Positions 1 through 6,834 of a DNA stretch of 8,782 nucleotides are shown piece by piece. The translations under genes were made by a program, and so were the position numbers. The DNA lies in assembly GCA_002426275.1 (NCBI GenBank), contig DIPB01000030.1, positions 2,756 through 11,537 on the forward strand. The letters run 5' to 3'. Within the stretch, counting starts at the first letter, position 1. Each line of letters begins with the position of its first letter. This DNA comes from Firmicutes bacterium UBA5499 (lineage in GTDB: Bacteria > Bacillota > DTU084). Under the pieces are notes generated by a model. The model had not been told where the DNA came from. It made no database searches and saw only the letters and a program-made list of their open reading frames with translations.

Positions 1-2
1 AG

Positions 3-428
3 CTCATCAACCCCCAATTGGTCTTAAATCTGGTGCCGGAACGATTTGCAGGCGAGAGCCGCTTCTTCAGCGGCAATCCCTCTTACATAGTTGACGCCAT
101 TGATTCGGTTCCCGCTAAGGTGGAACTTCTGGTCCGCTGCCTGGACGCCCAATATCCCGTGGTGAGCTCCATGGGCGCAGGCAATAAATTAGATCCCACT
201 CAGTTTCGGATCGCAGATCTCAGTCAGACGCAGACTTGTCCTTTGGCCAGGGCAGTGCGGAGAGAGTTGAAGAAAAGAGGAATCACCCGGGGAATCAGAG
301 TGGTTTTTTCCGTGGAAAAGCCGCGCTCTTGCGGACAGATAGTGGGGACAATAGGTTTTGTTCCGCCTGCTTGCGGCATGGTTCTGGCCAGCGTGGTGGT
401 GCGGGATCTGTTGGGAGAATTATCATGA
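3..428 (+). CDS. tcdA: tRNA threonylcarbamoyladenosine dehydratase, C-terminal part (5' cut by window edge)
   Basis: The visible 141 codons match the C-terminal half of TcdA (CsdL/YgdL), the E1-like enzyme that uses ATP to cyclise t6A at position 37 of ANN-decoding tRNAs into ct6A. Family landmarks are YIVDAIDSVPAKVELL (the conserved D-A-I-D segment of the ThiF/MoeB fold), MGAGNKLDPTQ, DLSQTQTCPLAR, the VFSVEKP strand and the closing GFVPPACGMVLASVVVRDLL helix. The nucleotide-binding glycine loop and the first half of the fold lie upstream of the window. The frame is open from base 3 and reads LINPQL before the TTG at 18, as expected inside the family, so that TTG is not a start. The stop overlaps the start of the next gene (ATGA), which points to translational coupling. 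Family assignment is from motif recognition; ct6A formation is known from E. coli and inferred here. Confidence 0.9.
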   Translation, partial: LINPQLVLNLVPERFAGESRFFSGNPSYIVDAIDSVPAKVELLVRCLDAQYPVVSSMGAGNKLDPTQFRIADLSQTQTCPLARAVRRELKKRGITRGIRVVFSVEKPRSCGQIVGTIGFVPPACGMVLASVVVRDLLGELS

Positions 429-982
429 CCAAGGAAGAATTACGGAAAATCAGCATCTCCGCCCGCAGCGGGCTTGGCGCGCAGTTCAGGCGCCAGGCCA
501 GCGGGCAGATCTGCCAGAGGTTATTCTCTCTCAGCTCCTGGCGTAACCGCAAGACGATCATGTGCTTTCTCACCATCAAAGACGAGGTGGAAACGGCCGC
601 CATCGTGGAGAGAGGCTGGAGAGAAGGCAAGACTGTGATCGTCCCGAAAGTGGAAGGCAAGAAGCTATTGTGCTGCAAACTGACGGCTTGGAGTCAGCTT
701 GCGGCTGGAACTTTCGGCGTCCCGGAGCCTCAAGAGGCCATAGTTGTGGATCCGCTTCAGTTGCAATTGGTGCTTGTGCCCGCATTGGCCTTTGATCCGG
801 CGGGCAGGCGCTTAGGTTACGGAGCGGGTTTTTTCGATCGTTTGCTGAAAAAAACCGATGCTTTGCGGATTGGGCTAGCCTATGCCGCTCAGATTCAGGA
901 GCGTTTGCCTGAAGAAGAGAACGATTGCAGGGTGGAGGAAATCATTACGGAAAACGAAATCATAATATGTAGCGAGGGATAG
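425..982 (+). CDS. 5-formyltetrahydrofolate cyclo-ligase (5,10-methenyltetrahydrofolate synthetase)
   Basis: This 185-residue cytosolic enzyme uses ATP to convert 5-formyl-THF (folinate) to 5,10-methenyl-THF, returning a dead-end folate to the one-carbon pool. The length is normal for the family (about 180-200). Visible landmarks are the basic N-terminal helix (KEELRK, residues 3-8), KDEVET at 52-57, GKTVIVPKV at 68-76, the substrate-side GTFGVPEP at 95-102, and the signature VPALAFDPAGRRLGYGAGFF (118-137), whose glycine-rich R-L-G-Y-G-x-G part closes over the ATP phosphates. The start at 425 is chosen over an open in-frame extension back to 236 because it gives the family N-terminus, overlaps the tcdA stop as ATGA and has GGGAG at 413-417. 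The stop is 2 bases before rarA, so the three genes look co-transcribed. Homologues are called ygfA/fau in E. coli and yqgN in Bacillus. Confidence 0.93.
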   Translation: MTKEELRKISISARSGLGAQFRRQASGQICQRLFSLSSWRNRKTIMCFLTIKDEVETAAIVERGWREGKTVIVPKVEGKKLLCCKLTAWSQLAAGTFGVPEPQEAIVVDPLQLQLVLVPALAFDPAGRRLGYGAGFFDRLLKKTDALRIGLAYAAQIQERLPEEENDCRVEEIITENEIIICSEG

Positions 983-984
983 CA

Positions 985-2310
985 ATGGATCTGTTCGCCG
1001 CCAGACCGCGTCTCAGGGGAGAAGAGCCCTTGGCCGCCAGAATGAGGCCTAGAACTCTCTCCGAGTTCGTGGGCCAAGAACATATAGTGGGCCCAGGCCG
1101 GCTTCTGCGCCGCGCCATTGAGGCAGACAGGTTGGGTTCGCTGATTTTCTATGGACCTCCCGGCACTGGGAAGACAACTTTAGCCAGGATCATCGCCAAC
1201 ACCACAAGTTCCCGCTTTGTACAGCTGAATGCGGTAACCAGCGGCGTGGCGGAGATCCGGCAAGCTTTGGCGGAAGCCAAAGAACAACGGGATCTCTATG
1301 GCAAAAAAACCATATTATTCATCGATGAGATCCATCGTTTCAACCGCGGCCAACAGGACGCGCTGTTGCCTGCTGTGGAGAGCGGATTGGTTACGCTCAT
1401 CGGCGCCACTACGGAGAATCCCTTTTTTGAAGTTAACTCGCCGCTGCTTTCCCGCTCCAGGATTTTTCGCTTGGAGAGCCTCGGGCCCCGGGAGATCGCC
1501 TCTGTGCTCCAAGCTGCCGTGACAGACCGGGAGCGCGGTTTGGGGCTCTTGAACGTGGTGCTGGAGCCGGAAGCTGAAGAACACTTGGTCAGGATGGCGG
1601 ACGGCGATGCCAGAGCTGCCCTCAATGCTCTGGAGCTTGCGGCCCTCACCACGGAACCGGACGCGGAGGGCAGGCGGATAATCAGCCTGGAGATCGCCGC
1701 CGAATCCATTCAAAGGAAGATCCTCCAGTACGACAAAAACGGGGACAATCATTATGATACGGTTTCCGCGTTTATCAAAAGCATGCGCGGCTCAGATCCG
1801 GACGCGGCTGTGTTTTGGCTGGCGAGAATGCTGCAGGCAGGGGAAGATCCCCGCTTTATTGCCAGAAGAATGGTAATATTGGCTGCGGAAGACGTGGGGC
1901 TTGCGGATCCGCAGGGCCTAGTGGTGGCCAACAGCGCGGCTGCCGCGGTGGAATTTGTCGGCATGCCCGAAGCGCAGATTCCTTTGGCTCAAGCCGTCAT
2001 CTATCTAGCTACGGCGCCCAAGAGCAATGCGGCTTACTTGGCCATCGAGGCGGCAGGCCGCGATATGAAGGAATTGGGACAGGCCAAAGTTCCTTCTCAC
2101 CTGCGGGATCGCTCCTACAGCGGGGCGGCAAAACTCGGCCACGGCCAGGGCTATCTTTACCCCCATGATTTTCCCGGGCATTGGGTGAGGCAGCAATATC
2201 TGCCGGATTCCTTGGCGGATCGCACATATTATCATCCTTCGGCCGAAGGATACGAGGCTAAAATTGGGGACAGACTAAAGGCACTGACAAAATCGCCTGC
2301 TACCTCTTGA
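985..2310 (+). CDS. rarA: Replication-associated recombination protein A (AAA+ ATPase, MgsA/WRNIP1 family)
   Basis: The 441-residue protein is a full-length RarA, a clamp-loader-like AAA+ ATPase that acts as a tetramer at stalled replication forks. Motifs in order: Walker A GPPGTGKTT at 57-65, Walker B LFIDEIHRF at 111-119 with D114 and E115, sensor 1 GATTENP at 140-146, and the arginine-finger region SRSRIF at 156-161. The RarA-specific C-terminal tetramerisation domain follows: YDKNGDNHYDTVSAFIKSMR (249-268), AEDVGLADP at 301-309 and the closing YPHDFPGHWVRQQYLPD at 392-408. GAGGG at 974-978 lies 6 bases before the ATG. It follows the cyclo-ligase gene by 2 bases. The stop codon TGA is part of the -35 hexamer of the promoter that serves iscR. 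RarA directly before the isc genes is a common Clostridia arrangement; I see no functional link beyond position. Confidence 0.97.
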   Translation: MDLFAARPRLRGEEPLAARMRPRTLSEFVGQEHIVGPGRLLRRAIEADRLGSLIFYGPPGTGKTTLARIIANTTSSRFVQLNAVTSGVAEIRQALAEAKEQRDLYGKKTILFIDEIHRFNRGQQDALLPAVESGLVTLIGATTENPFFEVNSPLLSRSRIFRLESLGPREIASVLQAAVTDRERGLGLLNVVLEPEAEEHLVRMADGDARAALNALELAALTTEPDAEGRRIISLEIAAESIQRKILQYDKNGDNHYDTVSAFIKSMRGSDPDAAVFWLARMLQAGEDPRFIARRMVILAAEDVGLADPQGLVVANSAAAAVEFVGMPEAQIPLAQAVIYLATAPKSNAAYLAIEAAGRDMKELGQAKVPSHLRDRSYSGAAKLGHGQGYLYPHDFPGHWVRQQYLPDSLADRTYYHPSAEGYEAKIGDRLKALTKSPATS

Positions 2311-2335
2311 CAGATGAAAACCTGCGTGATAAACT
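2307..2335 (+). promoter_or_regulatory. Promoter of the iscR-iscS-iscU-mnmA operon
   Basis: A perfect sigma-A -35 hexamer TTGACA (2307-2312) is followed by 17 bases and TAAACT (2330-2335), which matches the -10 consensus at four of six positions. Transcription would begin near 2342, about 37 bases before the iscR ATG. The rarA stop codon (TGA, 2308-2310) is embedded in the -35 box. Assignment rests on sequence match and position only. Confidence 0.68.
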
Positions 2336-2341
2336 TTTCTT

Positions 2342-2366
2342 AAATCAGAGGAAATTAGTCGGAATT
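2342..2366. promoter_or_regulatory. Candidate IscR operator (partial dyad)
   Basis: This 25-base stretch, just after the predicted transcription start of iscR, is palindromic at 8 of 12 paired positions. Its right half carries TAGTCGG (2356-2362), which fits the YAGTCRR half of the E. coli type 1 IscR site. The left half fits poorly, with GAGG where GACT is expected. The position suits autorepression by holo-IscR. The match is partial and the call is an inference. Confidence 0.35.
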
Positions 2367-2378
2367 GGAGGGAGCACG

Positions 2379-2813
2379 ATGCGGATCACCACCAGAGGAC
2401 GTTATGGATTGAAGGCCATGGTGGAGCTCGCCTTAGCTTTTGGTCAGGGTCCCATTTCCCTCAAAAACATTGCCGCTAATCAGGAAATCTCTGAATATTA
2501 TTTGGAGCAGCTGATGGGCAGTTTGCGGAAAGCGGGGCTCGTCAAAAGCGCTCGGGGCGCTCAGGGAGGATATGAGCTGGCCAGAGCTCCGTCCGAAATT
2601 TCCAGCGGCGATGTGCTCAGAGCGGTGGAAGGCCCGATTTCCCCTGTGGAGTGCATTGACGAGAATGGCTGCCGGGAGCCTTGCGAGAAAATAGATCTCT
2701 GCTCCACCAGGCTTCTGTGGCTCAGAATGCATGAGCAGCTGAATAAAGTTTTGGATTCCACGACCCTGGAAGATCTCAGGGCAGAAGCGGAGCGGCTGGC
2801 TCCGCAGTCTTAA
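2379..2813 (+). CDS. iscR: Rrf2-family transcriptional regulator IscR, Fe-S cluster-sensing repressor
   Basis: The protein has 144 residues. The N-terminal winged helix runs over about residues 1-70: MRITTRGRYGLKAMVELAL opens it, the recognition helix is near ISEYYLEQLMGSLRKAGLV (37-55), and the wing has ARGAQGGYEL at 58-67. E43 is retained at the position that in E. coli IscR gates DNA-site choice with cluster state. Four cysteines follow, C92, C98, C102 and C108; E. coli IscR binds [2Fe-2S] through C92, C98, C104 and H107, so cluster binding is likely but the ligand set may differ. The ATG at 2379 is preferred over the open extension to TTG 2307 because GGAGGGAG (2367-2374) sits at good spacing and the family begins MR-T/I-TT. 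It heads the isc operon, 29 bases before iscS, as expected for an autoregulating sensor. A CymR-like role (CymR is the cysteine-metabolism Rrf2 protein) is less likely given the cysteines. Confidence 0.9.
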   Translation: MRITTRGRYGLKAMVELALAFGQGPISLKNIAANQEISEYYLEQLMGSLRKAGLVKSARGAQGGYELARAPSEISSGDVLRAVEGPISPVECIDENGCREPCEKIDLCSTRLLWLRMHEQLNKVLDSTTLEDLRAEAERLAPQS

Positions 2814-2842
2814 GAGGCTTAGTTTTGAGGGGGATGGTTTGA

Positions 2843-4024
2843 ATGAATAAAATCTATCTTGATTACGCAGCTACCACCCCTACTGCTCCGGAAGTAGTAG
2901 AGGCGATGAGGCCGTATTTCTTCGAGCAATTCGGCAATCCTTCCAGCATTTACTCCACTGGCCGGGAAGCTAAAGCAAAGCTGGAGGAATCCAGGGAGAA
3001 GATTGCGAGATTACTGGGAGCTAAGGAAGCTTCCGAGATCGTCTTCACCGGCGGAGGCTCGGAGGCGGACAACTTGGCCATCAAAGGCATGGCCTGGGCG
3101 CGGGAGAAAAAAGGCAACCATATCATCACTTCAAGCATCGAGCATCACGCGGTGTTGAACGCTTGCAAATTTCTTCAGGATCACGGGTTTGAGGTCACTT
3201 TTCTGCCCGTGGATAAATACGGGATGGTGGACCCCGAAGAGGTGAGGCGGGCCGTTCGTCCCCAGACCATTTTGATTACCATCATGCACGCAAATAATGA
3301 GGTTGGCACGATCCAGCCCATAGGCGAAATAGGAAAAATCGCCAAGGAAAAAGAGATCCCTTTCCACACAGATGCGGTTCAGACGGCAGGCGTACTGCCC
3401 ATCGATGTGGGGGAGCTGAACTGCGATCTGCTGAGCATTTCCGCTCATAAGTTTTACGGGCCCAAAGGCGTAGGCGCTCTGTATGTGCGTAAAGGGCTCA
3501 GGCCGATTTCTCTGATCGACGGCGGCCAGCAGGAGCGGAACAGGCGCGCGGGCACGGAAAACCTACCAGGGATTGTGGGCCTTGCCACAGCTTTGGAACT
3601 GGCGCAGGCCGAACGGGAAGAGAAAGCGGCGCACCTTACCAAGTTGCGGGATAAGCTGATCGACGGGATTTTGGGCGCTGTTCCCCACGTGCGCCTCAAT
3701 GGGCATAGAACTGAGCGCCTGCCAGGAAACGTGAACGTGTCCGTGGAGTATGTGGAAGGCGAGGCCATGCTTTTGAATCTGGATCTGGTGGGCATAGCCG
3801 GCTCCAGCGGTTCTGCTTGCACCTCCGGATCCTTGGAACCGTCCCATGTGCTTTTGGCCATGGGTTTGGCCCACGAAGTCGCTCACGGTTCCCTACGGCT
3901 CACTTTAGGCCGCTGGACGACGGAAGAGGATATAGACCAGGTGCTGGCTGTGCTGCCCGGCATTATCGAAAAATTGCGCGCTATGTCTCCGCTCTATACG
4001 ACAGAGTGCTCATGCGGTAAGTAG
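2843..4024 (+). CDS. iscS: Cysteine desulfurase IscS/NifS (PLP-dependent)
   Basis: This 393-residue fold-type I aminotransferase-class enzyme removes sulfur from L-cysteine, giving alanine and a persulfide passed to IscU and, through tRNA pathways, to MnmA. Visible residues are [10 protein letters not shown] at 5-14, [11 protein letters not shown] at 69-79, the PLP-stacking His H101 in SSIEHHAV, D177 in HTDAVQ, the Schiff-base lysine K203 in [12 protein letters not shown], and RAGTEN at 235-240. The catalytic cysteine C326 lies in [10 protein letters not shown] with a long loop, the class I (IscS/NifS) form and not SufS. GAGGGGGA at 2827-2834 precedes the ATG by 8 bases. The protein ends TTECSCGK, a short tail with two cysteines (389, 391) outside the conserved fold. 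It is the second gene of the isc operon. NifS for nitrogenase is an alternative name, but nothing nif-related is in view. Confidence 0.96.
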   Translation: MNKIYLDYAATTPTAPEVVEAMRPYFFEQFGNPSSIYSTGREAKAKLEESREKIARLLGAKEASEIVFTGGGSEADNLAIKGMAWAREKKGNHIITSSIEHHAVLNACKFLQDHGFEVTFLPVDKYGMVDPEEVRRAVRPQTILITIMHANNEVGTIQPIGEIGKIAKEKEIPFHTDAVQTAGVLPIDVGELNCDLLSISAHKFYGPKGVGALYVRKGLRPISLIDGGQQERNRRAGTENLPGIVGLATALELAQAEREEKAAHLTKLRDKLIDGILGAVPHVRLNGHRTERLPGNVNVSVEYVEGEAMLLNLDLVGIAGSSGSACTSGSLEPSHVLLAMGLAHEVAHGSLRLTLGRWTTEEDIDQVLAVLPGIIEKLRAMSPLYTTECSCGK

Positions 4025-4044
4025 TGGATTGAGGGGGGAAGAAA

Positions 4045-4449
4045 ATGTATTCGGAAAAGGTGATGGATCATTTCAGCAAACCCAGGAACGTGGGAGAAAT
4101 TCCCGATGCCAATGGCGTCGGCCAAGAAGGTAATCCGGTCTGCGGCGATATCATGAAAATGTACATCAAAGTTGATGAGAACGATGTGATCCAGGATATC
4201 AAGTTCAAAACCTTCGGTTGCGGAGCAGCAATCGCCACCAGCAGCATGGTGACGGAGATGGTCAAAGGCAAACCCATTCAAGAGGCTTTGGAGATCAGTA
4301 ATAAAGCCGTGGCCGAAGCTTTAGGCGGTCTTCCTTTACAGAAAATGCACTGTTCCAATTTGGCTGCGGATGCGCTCCATAGGGCTATTGAAGACTATTT
4401 AGCGAAGCAGGGCCGCGGATTGCCAGAGGAGGGCAAGAAAACTGAGTAA
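4045..4449 (+). CDS. iscU: Fe-S cluster assembly scaffold IscU/NifU N-terminal type
   Basis: This 134-residue protein is the scaffold on which [2Fe-2S] and [4Fe-4S] clusters are built from IscS-derived sulfur. The three cluster cysteines are C33 in GNPVCGD, C59 in FGCGAAIA and C103 in KMHCSNLA; the conserved aspartate D35 that labilises the cluster is present. The opening MYSEKVMDHFSKPRNVG is diagnostic of the family. The HscA chaperone recognition motif of proteobacterial IscU (LPPVK) reads LPLQK at 96-100, which agrees with the absence of hscA/hscB here. There is no C-terminal NifU (Nfu) domain. GAGGGGGG at 4031-4038 sits 6 bases before the ATG, 20 bases after iscS. Its last codons overlap the apparent CTG start of mnmA by 8 bases. 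The presence of IscR and IscS argues for IscU rather than SufU. Confidence 0.94.
   Translation: MYSEKVMDHFSKPRNVGEIPDANGVGQEGNPVCGDIMKMYIKVDENDVIQDIKFKTFGCGAAIATSSMVTEMVKGKPIQEALEISNKAVAEALGGLPLQKMHCSNLAADALHRAIEDYLAKQGRGLPEEGKKTE
4426..4444 (+). promoter_or_regulatory. Ribosome binding site and CTG start deciding the mnmA N-terminus
   Basis: GAGGAGGG (4426-4433) ends 8 bases before CTG at 4442-4444. It is the only start-like codon in the mnmA frame between the upstream in-frame stop TAG (4400-4402) and the ATG at 4466. The ATG at 4466 has no good Shine-Dalgarno sequence and would remove the first beta strand before the PP-loop. Confidence 0.7.
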
Positions 4450-5500
4450 GCGGGTAGTTGTTGCTATGAGCGGCGGCGTCGACAGTTCTGTTGCCGCCGC
4501 TTTGTTGTTAGAGCAAGGTTATGAGGTGATCGGCGTCACCATGCAAATTTGGCCCCAACCGGATAAAGAGGGGACCTGTTGTTCCCTTTCGGCTGTGGAA
4601 GACGCCAGGCGCGTGGCCACGAAATTGGGCATTCCATATTATGTGCTGAATTTTCAGGACCTTTTTGCGCAAGAGGTGATCGCGGATTTCTGCGCCGAAT
4701 ATCAGCGCGGCCGCACGCCCAATCCCTGCATTCGCTGCAATGAGAAAATTAAGTTCAGCGCTCTCTTGCATAGGGCGCGGGAGCTCGACGCCGCTTATCT
4801 GGCCACGGGCCACTATGTGCGGGCGAAAAAACAAGGCGATCGCTATCTGCTCTATGCAGCCCGCGACAGCCATAAAGATCAGAGCTATGTGCTCTACGGC
4901 CTGCGGCAGGAGCAGCTTCGCAGGTTGCTGTTTCCCTTAGGCGAACTGCATAAAACCCAAACCCGCGCTTTGGCGGAAAAATACGGTCTGGCCGTGGCCC
5001 AGAAGGCGGAAAGCCAGGAAATTTGCTTCGTGCCGGACAACGATTACCGCGCCTTTCTTCGGGGACGGATCCGGCAGCGGCCGGGGGAGATTGTTGATAC
5101 AGCGGGCAAAGTGTTGGGCAGGCACCAGGGAATTGCCAACTTCACCATCGGGCAGCGGCGCAATTTGGGCCTGGGAGATATGGGAAGGCGTTATTTCGTG
5201 GTGGAAGTTGATCCCGCGCTCAATCGCGTGATTGTAGGCCAAAAAACAGATCTGTACCGCTCCGGCTTGCTGGCTGCAGACCTCAACTTCATCCCGTTTT
5301 CTGAGCTCACATCTTCCCTAAGCGTACAGGCGCAAATTCGCTATAACGCGCCCCGTACTCCCGCCGTGATTTTTCCCCAGGATTCCCAGGTGCGGGTGGA
5401 CTTTGCCTCCCCACAGGCCGCCGTCACTCCGGGACAGGCTGTGGTGTTCTACCAAGGAGAGCTTGTGGTGGGCGGCGGCACTATTATGAAGGCGCTTTAA
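4442..5500 (+). CDS. mnmA: tRNA-specific 2-thiouridylase MnmA (CTG start)
   Basis: MnmA adenylates U34 of tRNA Lys, Glu and Gln and replaces its 2-oxygen with sulfur, using persulfide sulfur that comes from IscS. Numbering from the CTG gives 352 residues, normal for the family. Visible features are the KRVVVAMSGGVDSS strand and PP-loop (residues 3-16), the GTCCSLSAVEDARRVA segment near 44-59, the catalytic cysteine C96 in GRTPNPCIRCN, HKDQSYVLYGL near 144-154, and the second catalytic cysteine C195 in ESQEICFV. The C-terminal half has GIANFTIGQRRNLGLG and the beta-barrel ending GELVVGGGTI. The family usually reads M-x-K-x-R-V-V-V-x-M-S-G-G, so starting at 4466 (MSGGVD) would lose the core strand; CTG 4442 restores it. 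It overlaps the iscU end by 8 bases, suggesting translational coupling. No clear terminator follows. Confidence 0.95.
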   Translation: MSKRVVVAMSGGVDSSVAAALLLEQGYEVIGVTMQIWPQPDKEGTCCSLSAVEDARRVATKLGIPYYVLNFQDLFAQEVIADFCAEYQRGRTPNPCIRCNEKIKFSALLHRARELDAAYLATGHYVRAKKQGDRYLLYAARDSHKDQSYVLYGLRQEQLRRLLFPLGELHKTQTRALAEKYGLAVAQKAESQEICFVPDNDYRAFLRGRIRQRPGEIVDTAGKVLGRHQGIANFTIGQRRNLGLGDMGRRYFVVEVDPALNRVIVGQKTDLYRSGLLAADLNFIPFSELTSSLSVQAQIRYNAPRTPAVIFPQDSQVRVDFASPQAAVTPGQAVVFYQGELVVGGGTIMKAL

Positions 5501-5569
5501 ATTTGGGGAGGAACCTGGAATTATTTGGCGAAATAAAATAGCACGACTATAGAGCGAGGAGGAGCAAAA

Positions 5570-6766
5570 GTGGATAAAGTAACGGAAAGATATTCCCAGT
5601 GGGAAAGCCAGTTTGCCCAGGCCAACCCCGCCATCGATCTGGGGCAGGTGCGGGACGCCTTAAAGACTATCGTGATCGAGACTCCCTCCTGGGGGTATGC
5701 GGATTCTGGGACGCGTTTCGCAACCTTTAAGCAGGCAGCGGCGGCTAAAACCCTGCGGCAGAAATTGGAGGATGCGGCCCAAGTACATAAGTATACCGGC
5801 GTTGCCGGCAGCGTTGCTTTTCATATTCCCTGGGATAAAACAGACGACTGGCGCGAAGTAAAAGGCTGGGCAGCTGAGCTTGGTTTGAAGATGGGGGCCA
5901 TCAATCCCAATTTGTTCCAAGATCAGGCTTATAAGCTGGGCAGCCTCACAAATGCGGATCCGGCGGTGCGGGCAAAAGCCCGGGCCCACGTTTTGGAGTG
6001 CATAGACATCATGCGCCAGACAGGCTCCCAGTATTTGAGCCTCTGGCTGGCGGACGGTACCAACTATCCCGGGCAGGATGATTTTCGGGCGCGGAAGGGG
6101 CGCCTGGAGGAAGAGCTAGCCGCCATCTACAGCGCCTTGGATGAGAATATGAAGCTGCTCATTGAATATAAATTTTTCGAGCCCGCTTTCTATCACACGG
6201 ATCTTGGCGATTGGGGGATGGCCACCACCTTTGCCAATAAGCTGGGCGAGCGCGCTTTGACGCTGGTGGATACAGGCCATCATCCTTTGGGAACGAATAT
6301 CCAACACATTGTCTCTTTCCTCATTGATGAAGGCAAGTTAGGCGGGTTTCACTTTAACGATAAGAAATACGCGGATGACGATCTCACAGTGGGCTCCATT
6401 GATCCTTATCAGCTCTTTTTGATCTTCTGCGAGCTGGTGGCGGGCGGAGACGGCAAGGCCATTGACGTGGCTTATATGATTGATCAAGCTCATAATCTCA
6501 AACCGAAGATCGAGGCTATGATTCAGTCCGTGCTGAACATTCAGACCGCTTATGCCAAAGCGCTGCTTGTGGACAGGAAGAAGCTTGTCTCCGCGCAGCT
6601 GGCCGGAGATATCATTGCCGCAGAGAATACGCTCAAAGGCGCCTTTGAGACAGATGTGCGTCCTCTGTTGGCAAAGACGCGTCAGGAGCTGGACAGACCC
6701 GAAGATCCCCTTGCTGCGTACAGAGCCAGCGGATATGCCCAAAAGGCGGCCCAAGAGCGCGGTTAA
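5570..6766 (+). CDS. rhaI: L-rhamnose isomerase, RhaI type (Pseudomonas stutzeri/Gram-positive subtype)
   Basis: This 398-residue TIM-barrel, metal-dependent ketol isomerase belongs to the family of the broad-specificity P. stutzeri L-rhamnose isomerase (L-rhamnose to L-rhamnulose; also D-allose/D-psicose in characterised members). Landmarks: IETPSWGYADSGTRF at 36-50, VAFHIPWDK at 82-90, YLSLWLADGTNYPGQDDF at 155-172, IEYKFFEPAFYHTDLGDWG at 198-216, LVDTGHHPLGTNI at 232-244 and GFHFNDKKYADDDLTVGSID at 259-278. By comparison with the P. stutzeri enzyme the structural-metal ligands would be E199, D234, H261 and D299, and the catalytic-metal site H237, D269 and D271. All are present. The GTG start has GAGGAGG at 5556-5562. 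It lies 69 bases after mnmA with no terminator between, so read-through from the isc operon is possible. No rhaB, rhaD, mutarotase, transporter or regulator is in view; the physiological sugar is uncertain. Confidence 0.9.
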   Translation: MDKVTERYSQWESQFAQANPAIDLGQVRDALKTIVIETPSWGYADSGTRFATFKQAAAAKTLRQKLEDAAQVHKYTGVAGSVAFHIPWDKTDDWREVKGWAAELGLKMGAINPNLFQDQAYKLGSLTNADPAVRAKARAHVLECIDIMRQTGSQYLSLWLADGTNYPGQDDFRARKGRLEEELAAIYSALDENMKLLIEYKFFEPAFYHTDLGDWGMATTFANKLGERALTLVDTGHHPLGTNIQHIVSFLIDEGKLGGFHFNDKKYADDDLTVGSIDPYQLFLIFCELVAGGDGKAIDVAYMIDQAHNLKPKIEAMIQSVLNIQTAYAKALLVDRKKLVSAQLAGDIIAAENTLKGAFETDVRPLLAKTRQELDRPEDPLAAYRASGYAQKAAQERG

Positions 6767-6791
6767 TCACGGGCGTCCAAAATGAACGGAG

Positions 6792-6834
6792 AGCCGGAGC
6801 AGGCGCCATTGAGGCTTGCTTCGGCTTTGTTTTT
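6792..6834 (+). terminator. Rho-independent terminator after rhaI
   Basis: Bases 6792-6804 pair with 6814-6826 in a 13-bp stem that includes two G-T wobbles, with a 9-base loop, followed directly by TTTGTTTTT to 6834. It starts 25 bases after the rhaI stop. The T-tract runs into the stop codon (TTA on this strand, 6833-6835) of the convergent zupT gene. The hairpin also forms in the opposite transcript, but there no T-run directly follows it, so it mainly serves rhaI. Confidence 0.85.

Noticed and set aside
236..424. In-frame N-terminal extension of the folate cyclo-ligase back to 236
   Set aside because: It overlaps the well-supported end of tcdA, has no family similarity, and the ATG at 425 has the expected N-terminus, ribosome binding site and ATGA overlap.
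1296..1752. Long minus-strand open frames inside rarA, and similar ones inside iscS, mnmA and rhaI
   Set aside because: They are antisense shadows of well-conserved plus-strand genes and resemble no protein family.
2307..2378. In-frame extension of iscR to the TTG at 2307
   Set aside because: The TTG is part of the promoter -35 box, and ATG 2379 has a strong ribosome binding site and matches the Rrf2 N-terminus.
5505..5540. Tiny open frame after GGGGAGG behind mnmA (CTG start, about 8 codons)
   Set aside because: Too short to judge, non-ATG start, and no sign of conservation can be seen.
5525..5553. Possible rhaI promoter TTGGCG, 17 bases, TATAGA
   Set aside because: Both hexamers match only four of six, and the predicted start (about 5560) would fall inside the ribosome binding site. 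Read-through from mnmA is as likely.
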